Notes: a model not told the origin generated them from the letters alone. A stretch of DNA of 64,000 nucleotides from CAZRIZ01 sp050950465 (GCA_050950465.1 JBMNHQ010000002.1:248001-312000), one strand, 5' to 3'; shown: positions 1-7,487, counted from the first letter of the stretch. Translations and numbers: made by a program.

Positions 1-222
1 TACTCTCTTGGCACTGATAAATTAAAGGCTTTTTGGCCGTCTATCAAAGGTTATCGGGATTTTCTGGTTCAGACTGAAGCTGAAAGAATCAGTTTTGAAC
101 TAAAAGATAATAAGCGCATTTCTAACAAGCACTTACCATATGCTCTAGCGCTAGACATTAAAATTGATTTTCCTAACGATTACTTAAAGTTAAGGCGTCG
201 GCCATTTAAGCTTTTTGATTAA
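1..222 (+). CDS. C-terminal fragment of a DUF2207-like membrane protein
   Basis: The frame is open from the first base and ends with TAA at 220-222, giving 73 residues of a gene that starts outside the window. The visible part contains a GYRDFLVQTEAERISF segment followed by a short gap and LPYALALD. This resembles the C-terminal region of DUF2207 (YciQ-type) membrane proteins, where a FLK..E.DR segment precedes an F..LPYAIA motif. The family is of unknown function, with a large extracytoplasmic domain and C-terminal membrane segments. The call rests on a short stretch recognised by eye. The upstream part is needed to confirm it. Confidence 0.5.
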   Translation, partial: YSLGTDKLKAFWPSIKGYRDFLVQTEAERISFELKDNKRISNKHLPYALALDIKIDFPNDYLKLRRRPFKLFD

Positions 223-244
223 AATATTGCGTTAAAACGAAAGT

Positions 245-266
245 CGCCCAGGCATACGCCTGGGCG
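245..266 (-). terminator. hairpin terminator for the 287-661 gene
   Basis: A perfect 9-bp stem (CGCCCAGGC / GCCTGGGCG) with loop ATAC lies 20 bp beyond the stop of the minus-strand gene. On the minus strand it is followed by a T-rich stretch (ACTTTCGTTTT). Confidence 0.7.
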
Positions 267-286
267 GTGGGGATTAGAAGAATGTG

Positions 287-661
287 TCACTCCGAAAAGG
301 AGATTTTTCCTTTTCGGGTTTTCGCGTTGTAGTAGGCTTCAAACCTACATACTGTAGGGGCGCGTCTACCACCGCTGTGAGTCAGGTCGGCTTTGCAATA
401 GCCGCCTATATTAAATGACTCACCAGATCCATCCTCGTGCTGGAGGGAGGTTATCTTGACGTCCGAAATGGGCATCAGGACATAGGCGCAGCCAGGGTCG
501 CTGGGCGGCATAGTGTAGCCGATGACTACACTAAAGTCGATGTCGATAGTGTCCGCCTCGCTGTACGCATACTTGAATGCGTCGCAAAGGCGGTCTTTGT
601 TGGGCCCACCTTCAATACTGAAGGTGCGGGTGGCGGTTACGTTTTTCTTCTTGGTATCCAT
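287..661 (-). CDS. hypothetical protein, small soluble accessory gene
   Basis: Encodes 124 residues with no signal peptide or membrane segment and no family I recognise. It is strand-rich by appearance and ends with TVCRFEAYYN followed by a basic stretch and KISFSE. The start is well fixed: a strong AAAGGAGG lies 8 nt before the ATG. The gene is monocistronic, with its own TTGACA-17-TACAAT promoter, a leader holding a small GTTGG/CCAAC hairpin, and its own terminator. This is the same cassette-like arrangement seen for the accessory genes at 30-38 kb. The product may belong to the same loose group of small accessory proteins ending in a Cys-containing beta hairpin, but that is only a visual impression. 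Confidence 0.7.
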   Translation of the reverse strand: MDTKKKNVTATRTFSIEGGPNKDRLCDAFKYAYSEADTIDIDFSVVIGYTMPPSDPGCAYVLMPISDVKITSLQHEDGSGESFNIGGYCKADLTHSGGRRAPTVCRFEAYYNAKTRKGKISFSE

Positions 662-742
662 ATCAGATACCTCCTTTTAATGTTCTACTCAGATACATAC
701 GTATCGTGAGCGATGTTGTTGGTCTTTTAAGCCAACATTAGC

Positions 743-771
743 ATTGTATCATACTTATGCTATTTTGTCAA
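743..771 (-). promoter_or_regulatory. promoter of the 287-661 gene
   Basis: Minus strand TTGACA (771-766), 17-nt spacer, TACAAT (748-743). A match of this quality with consensus spacing supports transcription of the small gene as its own unit. Confidence 0.75.
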
Positions 772-837
772 TAGCAAAAATAGATTTTGTGAGCCTAGTG
801 GCTAAATTAACAAATCGCAGAGTTATTGGTAATTGAA

Positions 838-865
838 AAACACCTCGCGTAACTACGAGGTGTTT
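838..865 (-). terminator. terminator overlapping the end of the esterase-like gene
   Basis: Stem AAACACCTCG / CGAGGTGTTT (10 bp) with an 8-nt loop, followed on the minus strand by TTTTTCAATT. The stop codon of the upstream gene (complement of 853-855) lies inside the loop, so the last codons form one arm of the terminator. Confidence 0.85.
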
Positions 866-2388
866 GTATTGGCAAAGGCATAGAGATCATCTATTCTGTG
901 TCCAACATTGGGCACTATATAGATATTGCTTTTGCCACTAATGGCTAGTTCCTGATAGTCCGAGATTGCTCGGTTTAGGAACCGGTCGTCGTTCTTGCCG
1001 ACGTAAAATGTTACGTTGGTAAGATCGTTGTTTCTTAGTAATTCTAGTAGCTTAGCGGTCTTGCCGTTGGTGTTGCTACCAAATAGCCGTATGCCCGTAA
1101 AAGGCATTTTGACTTTTTGATTAGCAACCACCTCGGCAATACCTTGGCCGCCAGCGCTGAAGCCGTCGCCGTATAGGCGATTGACTTTGTAATCGTTGTC
1201 GGCTAGCCAGTCTAGCGCTTCGTTAATAGTATTAGCTACGGTATCAGCGTTCCATCTGCCGTCTTTCTTGATAGGAACAAGTATAATTTGGTTGCTACCA
1301 AATTTCCTTACCTGCTCTGGCAGACCGTACTTAAGCACATTTTTGTCCTTTTCTTGTGATCCGGCTAAATAAACCGTCATGTCAGCGGTTTTTTGACCAA
1401 GCGGTAGATGGATATAAGCATTAACACCACTCATTTTTTGGAACTCGCTACTAATAGTAGTGACGGCGGTAGTTTTTGGAATGACTTTTACATGTATTTT
1501 CGGCATGTATTTAGATTCGCTACCACCGTTCGCCCCTTCCCCTGAAGCAGTCTGGAACATTAATGTTACACTTGCTGTTATAAAATCTTTTGTGGGGTTG
1601 GTGGCATATATTTTCCACCGAGTGGTTTTTCCATTCCAGCCGCCCGTGCCGAGCGGAATCCAGTTGCTACCATCCTTACGATTACTCACAAGCGGGATAG
1701 TTTCTTGATTTAAGAACCCTTTCCAGTAGAACTCCCCACCCTGCCTTGGCTCTCTAGTGCCATCATAGGCATTCCTTTTTAACTTTCCTATACCAACGGT
1801 GTCTGGGATAGTTAATTCGATTTCGATACTCGTACCGACCACCATAGTGACTTGTGGTATTCCGCGACTTTCGTCGTGTTTGTGGTATCGAAAATAGTAC
1901 TCTTTGCCATTATGTTTGATAGTTAACAGAGTTTCCAGTCTTTCCAGTTTGTCTGTAGGTCTTTTCTCTGTCCAGCCACTACCTAGCCAAACACCGGGTG
2001 TGTACACAATCGGTTCGGGCTTTGGTGTTATGATTGGGCTGAAAGAGACGATAGCTTTTGCTTCTGTCTTGGGTTCAGGTGTTTCCTTTGCTAAAGGCTT
2101 TGGCTCGACCGTTGGTTTTGCTATCACTGTAGGTGTTGGTGTTGCGGTTGGTGTCGGAGTTTCTGTCGGTGATGGGCTTGATATTGGTGTCACCACTACC
2201 GTTGTCGCTGGTTCTGCAGTTTCTACCGGCGTGGCTGTAGGTGTGCTTGTGCTTTGTACTATGGTTATTTGATCAAACAAGTCACTTGTTCGAAAAGTAG
2301 TAACCATTTGGTCAAATGCCGCTAGTACAACCACCATAAGACATGCTAGAAATAGAAAAACTAAGAAATTTTTAAATCTACTCTCCAT
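853..2388 (-). CDS. membrane-anchored alpha/beta-hydrolase (esterase-like) surface protein
   Basis: About 511 residues, numbered here from the longer reading that begins two codons upstream (2394). A transmembrane anchor spans residues 10-30. A long Thr/Pro/Ser/Glu-rich linker (about 45-130) resembles a cell-wall-spanning stalk. A probable beta-rich domain follows (about 130-330), then an alpha/beta-hydrolase-like C-terminal domain. That domain carries GDGFSAGGQG (409-418, nucleophile Ser413 in GxSxG), an Asp in VGKNDD (about 469) and His499 in GHRI, a plausible Ser-Asp-His triad as in esterase D/feruloyl-esterase-type proteins. The ATG at 2388 is preferred because AGGAGGG lies 6 nt before it, while the ATG at 2394 abuts the SD. 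It probably acts outside the cell; the substrate is unknown. It has its own promoter and terminator. Confidence 0.75.
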   Translation of the reverse strand: MESRFKNFLVFLFLACLMVVVLAAFDQMVTTFRTSDLFDQITIVQSTSTPTATPVETAEPATTVVVTPISSPSPTETPTPTATPTPTVIAKPTVEPKPLAKETPEPKTEAKAIVSFSPIITPKPEPIVYTPGVWLGSGWTEKRPTDKLERLETLLTIKHNGKEYYFRYHKHDESRGIPQVTMVVGTSIEIELTIPDTVGIGKLKRNAYDGTREPRQGGEFYWKGFLNQETIPLVSNRKDGSNWIPLGTGGWNGKTTRWKIYATNPTKDFITASVTLMFQTASGEGANGGSESKYMPKIHVKVIPKTTAVTTISSEFQKMSGVNAYIHLPLGQKTADMTVYLAGSQEKDKNVLKYGLPEQVRKFGSNQIILVPIKKDGRWNADTVANTINEALDWLADNDYKVNRLYGDGFSAGGQGIAEVVANQKVKMPFTGIRLFGSNTNGKTAKLLELLRNNDLTNVTFYVGKNDDRFLNRAISDYQELAISGKSNIYIVPNVGHRIDDLYAFANTNTS

Positions 2389-2422
2389 ATACATCCCTCC
2401 TTATGTCTACAAAGCTTCCCAT

Positions 2423-2451
2423 ATTATAGCACGAAAGTGATAAAAAAGCAA
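2423..2451 (-). promoter_or_regulatory. promoter of the esterase-like gene
   Basis: Minus strand TTGCTT (2451-2446), 17-nt spacer, TATAAT (2428-2423), about 35 nt before the SD. Confidence 0.75.
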
Positions 2452-2476
2452 GCGTAGTGTCTGCTTATAGTCTGAT

Positions 2477-3385
2477 TTATTTTAAAAATCCATTAATTAT
2501 AATTCTTTCGGCTTCTTTAGTGCTAAGTCCAAGCGACATTAGTTTATCCAACTGCTCACCAGCGATTTTGCCAATGCTTGCTTCATGAATTAGTTGTGCA
2601 TCGGGATGCTTAGCAAAAACCTGCGGTATAGCATTGACCCTAGCTCTATCTTTAATAATCGCGTCGCACTCGACATGTGCGAAACATGTTGTGCTCCCTA
2701 TGATATTAGAAACGAATTTTTGTATAGAATTTTCTGTTGCGACGGAACGTGAGCTAATTTTCAAGCTAGCGTTATTACCTCTAATGTTCGCAAAGTAACT
2801 GCTATGAGTAACTTGAGCTTTGTCAGTGAATATTCGCTCAGTAATTACTAATTTGGAGTCATGTGCTAAGGCTATTTCCTGAACTCGTTTTGACTTATCA
2901 ACACCGCCCAATTGACTAGTTATAATTTCCATTTCAGCATCGTGTTCTAGCTTGATGTTACTGGTTGGGTGAATAATCTTTTCAGTTGAATCCCCCGTTC
3001 CTATATGGCGTTCGATATATCTTAATTTTGCACCAGCGCCAACCAAAAAGTTATGCTCGCCCCGATGCATGGTAACGTCACAGCCATCAGCGCAGATTCC
3101 GCAGCCAGCTAAAATTATCACATTAGCACCTGTACCAATAAAGATGTCGTTTTTAACTTCTTCTTGGAGGCCGCTTTTAGTAATTAGAACTGGTAGGTCG
3201 ATAACTTCAAACGGCGCATTCTCGGCGACGTGAATTTCTAAACCATCGCCGCCTGTCTTGTCGACAACTACTGTATATTTACTAGTGATTCTAGCGGTAT
3301 TCTCGCCATTAACTCGCTGGTTTTGAGTGGTCGGTTTACGCTTGGTAAAACCGAGTTGATTTAACAAATTATCAGCTTTACTCAT
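2477..3385 (-). CDS. sufB: SufB/SufD-like Fe-S scaffold protein (SmsB type)
   Basis: About 302 residues, much shorter than typical SufB (about 470) or SufD (about 430), and containing mainly the beta-helix core. The C-terminal family signature is clear: DRARVNAIPQVFAKHPDA, then HEASIGKIAGEQL, then LMSLGLSTKEAERIIINGF. The Cys-rich segment GCGICADGCDV sits in the helical core. The ATG at 3385 overlaps the sufC stop by 8 nt (ATGAGTAA), so the pair is translationally coupled. With SufC it forms the minimal SufBC (SMS) scaffold described in methanogens and CPR bacteria. No SufS, SufU, SufE or second SufB/D is in the window. Expected role: [Fe-S] assembly for PflA and other clusters. Confidence 0.9.
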   Translation of the reverse strand: MSKADNLLNQLGFTKRKPTTQNQRVNGENTARITSKYTVVVDKTGGDGLEIHVAENAPFEVIDLPVLITKSGLQEEVKNDIFIGTGANVIILAGCGICADGCDVTMHRGEHNFLVGAGAKLRYIERHIGTGDSTEKIIHPTSNIKLEHDAEMEIITSQLGGVDKSKRVQEIALAHDSKLVITERIFTDKAQVTHSSYFANIRGNNASLKISSRSVATENSIQKFVSNIIGSTTCFAHVECDAIIKDRARVNAIPQVFAKHPDAQLIHEASIGKIAGEQLDKLMSLGLSTKEAERIIINGFLK

Positions 3386-4058
3386 TTTTAACCTTACCTG
3401 TGATTTGTTGGTAACTGTCAAACTCTGTTATGTTTCCATCTTTTAGAAGTAAAACCTTGTCAGCTAATTTTAGAATCTTTTCTTGATGAGAAATGACAAT
3501 TACTACTCGGTCTTTGTCCCTGAGCTTGCTAAAAACTTTAACTAATTTGTCAAAACTCCAGAGGTCAATTCCCGCTTCTGGTTCGTCAAAAATGGCTATT
3601 TTTGGTTGGCGGATTAAGACTGTCGCCAGTTCAATGCGTTTCAACTCGCCGCCCGATAGCTCGTCGTTTATTTCACGGTCTAGATAATTTTTTGGGTCTA
3701 ATCCAACCTGAATTATAATCTTCTTGATTAGGATGTCGTTAATCGGCTTTTCTCTCCTAGCGATTTCTAACAATTCACGTACTGATATGCCTTTAAATTT
3801 CACTGGTTGTTGAAACGAAAGGCTAATACCAAGGTTGGCGCGCTTAGTTACATCAAACTTGTTTAAATTCCTGCTGCCTAGAAAAATCTCCCCCCTTTTG
3901 GGTCTTACTAGACCCATAATTATTTTGGCTAAAGTTGATTTACCACTGCCATTAGCGCCAGTAATAACGTAGATATTATTTGGTTGAAAATTATAATTAA
4001 GTCCGTTTAGTATAGTTTTGTCACCAACTTTAAAAACCAAATTCTTGAGCTCCAACAT
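3378..4058 (-). CDS. sufC: SufC, ABC-type ATPase of Fe-S cluster assembly
   Basis: 226 residues with all soluble ABC ATPase motifs: Walker A GANGSGKST, Q-loop LSFQQP, signature LSGGELKR, Walker B IAIFDEPEAGID and switch His in ISHQEK. The DEPEAGID variant (DE.DAGID in most SufC) and the neighbouring SufB/D protein identify SufC and not a transporter subunit. It has no membrane segments and powers the SufBC complex in the cytoplasm. The message appears leaderless: an extended -10 (TGCTATTAT) ends 8 nt before the ATG and there is no SD. The next gene overlaps by 8 nt. Confidence 0.93.
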   Translation of the reverse strand: MLELKNLVFKVGDKTILNGLNYNFQPNNIYVITGANGSGKSTLAKIIMGLVRPKRGEIFLGSRNLNKFDVTKRANLGISLSFQQPVKFKGISVRELLEIARREKPINDILIKKIIIQVGLDPKNYLDREINDELSGGELKRIELATVLIRQPKIAIFDEPEAGIDLWSFDKLVKVFSKLRDKDRVVIVISHQEKILKLADKVLLLKDGNITEFDSYQQITGKVKNE

Positions 4059-4066
4059 ACCTATTT

Positions 4067-4075
4067 ATAATAGCA
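4067..4075 (-). promoter_or_regulatory. extended -10 of a leaderless sufC message
   Basis: TGCTATTAT on the minus strand, 8 nt before the sufC ATG, which puts the expected transcription start at or next to the start codon. Confidence 0.55.
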
Positions 4076-4082
4076 CGGCAAC

Positions 4083-4111
4083 TTGATTTATAGAGAGTTA
4101 TTGGGTATAAT
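4083..4111 (+). promoter_or_regulatory. promoter of tRNA-Thr
   Basis: TTGATT (4083-4088), 17-nt spacer, TATAAT (4106-4111), 15 nt before the mature tRNA start. Confidence 0.75.
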
Positions 4112-4126
4112 TTCTGAGCAATTCAT

Positions 4127-4202
4127 GCCGGCTTAGCTCAGTTGGTAGAGCAACGGTTTTGTAAACCGTAGGTCGTCGGTTCAAGCCCGACAGCCGGCTC
4201 CA
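4127..4202 (+). tRNA. tRNA-Thr (anticodon TGT)
   Basis: The acceptor stem GCCGGCT/AGCCGGC is perfect. The D arm is GCTCAGTTGGTAGAGC, the anticodon arm ACGGT-TTTGTAA-ACCGT (TGT at positions 34-36) and the T arm GTCGG-TTCAAGC-CCGAC. The discriminator is T (4199) and CCA is genome-encoded (4200-4202). It is flanked by its own promoter and a strong hairpin. Confidence 0.97.
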
Positions 4203-4212
4203 TGATATTATT

Positions 4213-4238
4213 AAACCCCCTGATATTTCAGGGGGTTT
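4213..4238. terminator. bidirectional terminator between tRNA-Thr and the 4274-4795 gene
   Basis: Perfect 11-bp stem AAACCCCCTGA / TCAGGGGGTTT with loop TATT, followed by GATTTTG on the plus strand. It lies between convergent transcripts and can serve both. Confidence 0.88.
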
Positions 4239-4273
4239 GATTTTGAGTTCCTAAGTAGGGTTTGCGAAGTAAT

Positions 4274-4795
4274 CTATAGCCCTGTTTTAACTGATTTGTC
4301 TACTTTCAAGGCTGTTTTGATGCTTTGGATGTTTGTTTGGATATCCAACAAGCTATCTCGAACGCGTGTCCAGACAACTTCAGCGTCGGAAGTTAAGTCG
4401 ACGGTTTTTTCTAATGCTTGTTTTTGTGCATCAATGTTTGTTCTCATACTTTCGCTAAGAGATAAGCGTTCGATTTGATCGATTTCGTTTGTAATGGAAT
4501 TAACTAGTTCTAAAACTTCTTTTTTAATAGCTTCACGTTTTCGTATAGAAATTGCAATAATTGTAATGCATCCTATAGCTGCAACAAACATTGCTGCCAT
4601 AAATATGGTAGTGAGAATGTTTTTATCAATTTCGAGTGATCCCTCAGCTAGCATAGATAGGATTTCGGGTTTGTTGGTGGTGTGAGCTGTTTTGGTCGTA
4701 GGTTCGGTTGAACTAGTAGTTACCCCAAATGCAGCAGGCGTTAGTAGAATGATTAGCAGAGTTGTCACAATACTCAGTTTCCAAAACTTTTTCAC
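4274..4795 (-). CDS. hypothetical secreted/membrane protein with cytoplasmic coiled coil
   Basis: 173 residues. An N-terminal signal-like helix (residues about 6-24, LLIILLTPAAFG) is followed by a Thr-rich extracytoplasmic stretch. A second membrane helix (about 62-84, FMAAMFVAAIGCITIIAI) is followed by a basic flank (RKREAIKKE) and an alpha-helical, probably coiled-coil region of about 85 residues. Topology is probably cleaved signal or N-in, with the helical tail in the cytoplasm. An AGGAGGGA-type SD precedes the ATG. I do not recognise the family. It is monocistronic and convergent with the tRNA-Thr gene. Confidence 0.7.
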   Translation of the reverse strand: MKKFWKLSIVTTLLIILLTPAAFGVTTSSTEPTTKTAHTTNKPEILSMLAEGSLEIDKNILTTIFMAAMFVAAIGCITIIAISIRKREAIKKEVLELVNSITNEIDQIERLSLSESMRTNIDAQKQALEKTVDLTSDAEVVWTRVRDSLLDIQTNIQSIKTALKVDKSVKTGL

Positions 4796-4930
4796 AAAAT
4801 CCCTCCTTCGGTTGTTTCTAGGTGCTGTTACTTAAATATCACATTTGTCGTGTGTTACAAGCTAACGCCTATACTATAATATATTTTATGTAATAAATCA
4901 ATTCTAAATAGTAATTAGTCTACTGTGGTC

Positions 4931-4959
4931 TGGCAAAAAATCCCCATATGCGGTATAAT
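4931..4959 (+). promoter_or_regulatory. promoter of tRNA-Tyr
   Basis: TGGCAA (4931-4936), 17-nt spacer, TATAAT (4954-4959), 10 nt before the mature 5' end, so the 5' leader would be only about 3 nt. Confidence 0.7.
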
Positions 4960-4969
4960 GGGCCTACTT

Positions 4970-5055
4970 GCTGGGATAGTGAAGCGGTCAAACACTACAG
5001 ACTGTAAATCTGTCGGCAATAGCCTTCGTAGGTTCGAATCCTACTCCCAGCACCA
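4970..5055 (+). tRNA. tRNA-Tyr (anticodon GTA), long variable arm
   Basis: Acceptor stem GCTGGGA/TCCCAGC, anticodon arm ACAGA-CTGTAAA-TCTGT (GTA), a class II variable arm (CGGCAATAGCCTTCG), T arm GTAGG-TTCGAAT-CCTAC, discriminator A and encoded CCA (5053-5055). Confidence 0.97.
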
Positions 5056-5092
5056 AGCTAAAATACCACCATCGGGTGGTATTTTAGCTTGG
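5053..5092. terminator. 18-bp inverted repeat overlapping the tRNA-Tyr CCA end
   Basis: Perfect 18-bp stem (5053-5070 with 5075-5092, loop ATCG) whose first three bases are the CCA of tRNA-Tyr. There is no long T run on either side. It probably terminates or stabilises the pre-tRNA 3' end. Confidence 0.7.
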
Positions 5093-5104
5093 TCTTAGGA
5101 TGAG

Positions 5105-5133
5105 AACCGTCCTTTTGCTTCGCAAAAGAGGTT
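5105..5133. other. small hairpin, AACC...CTTTTGC/GCAAAAG...GGTT
   Basis: Two stacked helices, AACC/GGTT and CTTTTGC/GCAAAAG, with a small internal bulge and a TTC loop. It lies in the tRNA-Tyr to SDR gap (5056-5296), which otherwise holds only the two palindromic repeats and the SDR promoter. Confidence 0.5.
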
Positions 5134-5150
5134 CGGATAATAATCACGGT

Positions 5151-5175
5151 GTCATTCTGAATTTAATTCAGAATC
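5151..5175 (+). repeat. 25-bp REP-like palindromic repeat, copy 1
   Basis: Starts GTCATTCTG and ends CAGAATC. The inner stem ATTCTGAAT/ATTCAGAAT closes on a very short loop. It matches the copies at 5199-5223 (inverted) and 30097-30121 in length and ends, while the stem bases vary in a paired fashion. Confidence 0.8.
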
Positions 5176-5198
5176 CACCGCCCTATTTTTACTTTATA

Positions 5199-5223
5199 GA
5201 TTCCGCATCAAGTGCGGAATGAC
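5199..5223 (-). repeat. 25-bp REP-like palindromic repeat, copy 2 (inverted)
   Basis: On the minus strand it starts GTCATTCCG and ends CGGAATC. It is inverted relative to copy 1 and separated from it by 23 bp, so the pair could also fold into one large cruciform. Its compensatory change (CG..CG for TG..CA) keeps the stem intact. Confidence 0.8.
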
Positions 5224-5280
5224 GAACAAATTGAGGGGTTGTGTTCGTTCGCGAGTGTTCCCTGGCTAACAATGGTTTGG

Positions 5281-5289
5281 TGGTATAAT
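5281..5289 (+). promoter_or_regulatory. extended -10 of leaderless SDR message
   Basis: TGGTATAAT ends 7 nt before the ATG at 5297. There is no SD in the gap, and the expected start of transcription coincides with the ATG. Confidence 0.65.
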
Positions 5290-5296
5290 TATCTTT

Positions 5297-5965
5297 ATGA
5301 AAACAATTTTAATTACGGGTGCGAGTGATGGCTTGGGTTTTGCCACCGCACGGCTATTGCTTGAAAAAGGTTATGATGTCTTTTCGCTTTCTCGCTCTAA
5401 GCCGGTTGATGACCGTATAAAACATATTAGGCTTGATTTAACCGATGAGAAGTCGATTGAGAGTGTTGCTAATCAGATTTTAAAATTAGAGAATCCGATT
5501 ACCGCTCTGATAAATTGTGCTGGCGTTATGTCTAAATTTGATCGCACAGACGAGAAGCAATTTGCCGACATTGTAAACGTATATTCTACAAATGTCATGG
5601 GCGCAATTTACTTAGTTAATTTTTTGCTTGATAGAATTATCAAAGACGAGGCTGATATTATAAATATTGCTTCTACGGCTGGCACTAAGGGCTCCGCAAC
5701 TGAGCCAGTTTATTGTAGTAGCAAATGGGCGATGCGTGGCTATACAAAGTCACTACAAGAGTTATTTAAGGGCAAGAAGTCACGAGCTATTAGCTTCTGT
5801 CCAGGTGGTATGCGCAATCGGATGCTGGAAAAAATTACTGGCGAAAAGTTATCTGACCCTAAGAATTGGATGCCAGTGGAAATAATCGCAAACGAGCTTG
5901 TAAAAGTTATCGAAATGTCAAAACAAGCTGAGATTAGTGAAATTGTTATCAATAGAAAGTGGTGA
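5297..5965 (+). CDS. short-chain dehydrogenase/reductase
   Basis: 222 residues, a compact classical SDR. The N-terminal Rossmann motif is TGASDGLG (TGxxxGxG), followed by LDLTD (adenine pocket) and NCAGVM (NNAG variant). The catalytic set is Ser in NIASTAG with YCSSK (YxxxK), and then SFCPGGM, the PG motif after the active site. It is an NAD(P)H-dependent oxidoreductase of unknown substrate in the cytoplasm. It appears to be translated from a leaderless message. It is followed closely by the HD-domain gene, so 5297-7487 may be one operon. Confidence 0.9.
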   Translation: MKTILITGASDGLGFATARLLLEKGYDVFSLSRSKPVDDRIKHIRLDLTDEKSIESVANQILKLENPITALINCAGVMSKFDRTDEKQFADIVNVYSTNVMGAIYLVNFLLDRIIKDEADIINIASTAGTKGSATEPVYCSSKWAMRGYTKSLQELFKGKKSRAISFCPGGMRNRMLEKITGEKLSDPKNWMPVEIIANELVKVIEMSKQAEISEIVINRKW

Positions 5966-5972
5966 TAAGAGT

Positions 5973-6572
5973 TTGAGCAAAGACAAAAGAGTCGTTATGA
6001 GTGACATAGTCGAAAAAGTTAAAGACGAAGTTTATAAAATTTGTCGGAGCAAAAACAACACCTGCGGTATAGGTGCTTGGACGCATCACATATTGACTGT
6101 CTATAAAATAGCGACTAGCTTATGTTCAGAATACGAGGCGGATTGTGAAGTGGTAGCATTAGCCGCTTTGTTACACGATGTTGCCTCTGTGACAGACGTA
6201 AAATATCTTGATAACCACCATGTTGTCGGTGCTGAAATAGCCGAAGAAATGTTAGTTCGTTTGGGTTATGATAAGCAAAAGACAAAACTAGTAAAGCGTT
6301 GTATATTGAATCACCGCGGTAGTGTGCCCAGCGACAAAACTAGTAATGAAGAGATTTGTGTGGCCGATGCGGACGCTTTGGCGCATTTTTATAACATACC
6401 ATCGCTGTTTAGTATGGTCTATAAGAGTAAAGGTATGGACATAGATGACGGTGCTGAATTTATTCTGAATAAGCTAGAGCGAAGCTATAATAAACTAAGT
6501 GATATTGGTAAGAAATACGCAGCCAATCATTATAAAAGCGCAAGGCTACTTTTGGTAAAAGTAGATACTTAA
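5973..6572 (+). CDS. HD-domain phosphohydrolase
   Basis: About 200 residues if it starts at the TTG at 5973 (preceded by GGTGATAAGAG). An ATG at 5997 is an alternative; an upstream ATG at 5937 would lie inside the SDR gene. HD superfamily metal ligands are visible: His in WTHHILTV, LLHDVA (HD pair), NHHVVGAEIA and DADAL. The pattern is that of YedJ/YpgQ-like metal-dependent phosphohydrolases that act on nucleotides or similar small molecules. The exact substrate cannot be read from the sequence. It sits 7 nt after the SDR stop and probably shares its message. Confidence 0.8.
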   Translation: MSKDKRVVMSDIVEKVKDEVYKICRSKNNTCGIGAWTHHILTVYKIATSLCSEYEADCEVVALAALLHDVASVTDVKYLDNHHVVGAEIAEEMLVRLGYDKQKTKLVKRCILNHRGSVPSDKTSNEEICVADADALAHFYNIPSLFSMVYKSKGMDIDDGAEFILNKLERSYNKLSDIGKKYAANHYKSARLLLVKVDT

Positions 6573-6590
6573 ATAGAACGTACAGGTATT

Positions 6591-7487
6591 GTGAGTAAAT
6601 CAAAGTTAATAAAATCTGTCGCCCACAGAATGGGCCATCGGATGACGTCTCACCCAGAGAACTCTCTGAAAGCTCTTGAGGCGATATTTAGAGATGATGA
6701 GCTCTTGGATGCTTGCTCGGGATTTGAGTTTGACATACGCTTCACAAAAGATCGTATCCCAGTTGTAATACACAATCAATTCATTGATGACGTGGTTGGT
6801 GGTCGCAGGGCGATTGAGAATTGTACTTTAGAAGAGCTGAAAAAGATACAATTCGGGCCTGATGTTTCGCATAGGATCAGTACTTTAGAAGAGGTGTTAC
6901 TGTTCTTTGTGGGCAACCTATCTAAACTGGATGATCGGTTAATTCAAATAGAAGCAAAAGACTGGATTTTTACCACTAAGAATAACTTTAATAAAAAGAA
7001 CCTAACTAATTTTGCTAATGTGTTGAATAAATTCCCTGAGTTAAGCGGTAATATTGTTTTTACATCTTTTTGGCCCTTGAACTTACGTTTCTTAAAAAAG
7101 ATACAGAAAGAATTAGGTCACCAGTTGGTTAAAAACTGTCTTCTCTGTGACCATAGCATTGTGGCTAAACTTACAAGGTTTATGTCAAATATAGACGGCA
7201 TAGCGTTGCGAATAAAGGGCAGCCTCTTGGATGAAAACTGCTCGAGCGATTTTAGTAAAATAACGAAACTGGAAAAATTTATAACAAAATTTGCAAATGC
7301 TGCAAAAAGGAAGAATCTAGAATACGGAATAGCCAAATATGGTTCGGTTGGTCTTTATACATTAAGCGATTATAGTCAGCTCAGTGGCCTGAATGAGCAT
7401 ATGGGCGATAATTTTTTAAATGACAATTTGGATCGTATTATTATTGTTGCGAGTAATCCCAAGTATTTTCAGGAAACGAAAAGGTAG
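6591..7487 (+). CDS. glycerophosphodiester phosphodiesterase-like protein
   Basis: 298 residues from a GTG start. The N-terminal block AHRMGHRMTSHPENS corresponds to the GDPD HRG..PENT motif. It is followed by FEFDIRFTKDRIPVVIHN, which carries the E-x-D metal ligands and the second catalytic His, although the usual HD pair here is HN. The remainder fits a TIM barrel. There is no signal peptide, so it acts in the cytoplasm. It may hydrolyse glycerophosphodiesters scavenged from host lipids. The degenerate motifs leave room for a related phosphodiesterase activity. It lies 18 nt after the HD gene in the same direction. Confidence 0.75.
   Translation: MSKSKLIKSVAHRMGHRMTSHPENSLKALEAIFRDDELLDACSGFEFDIRFTKDRIPVVIHNQFIDDVVGGRRAIENCTLEELKKIQFGPDVSHRISTLEEVLLFFVGNLSKLDDRLIQIEAKDWIFTTKNNFNKKNLTNFANVLNKFPELSGNIVFTSFWPLNLRFLKKIQKELGHQLVKNCLLCDHSIVAKLTRFMSNIDGIALRIKGSLLDENCSSDFSKITKLEKFITKFANAAKRKNLEYGIAKYGSVGLYTLSDYSQLSGLNEHMGDNFLNDNLDRIIIVASNPKYFQETKR

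Noticed and set aside
838..865. Third copy of the 123-nt element near 0.85 kb
   Set aside because: It shares CGTAACTACGAG with copy B by chance or hairpin convergence, but has none of the outer stem, the ends or the TCGTTA hairpin.
7118..7336. Long antisense open frames opposite most ribosomal and other genes
   Set aside because: They lack SDs and promoters, follow the codon structure of the sense gene and encode no recognisable protein; they are shadows.
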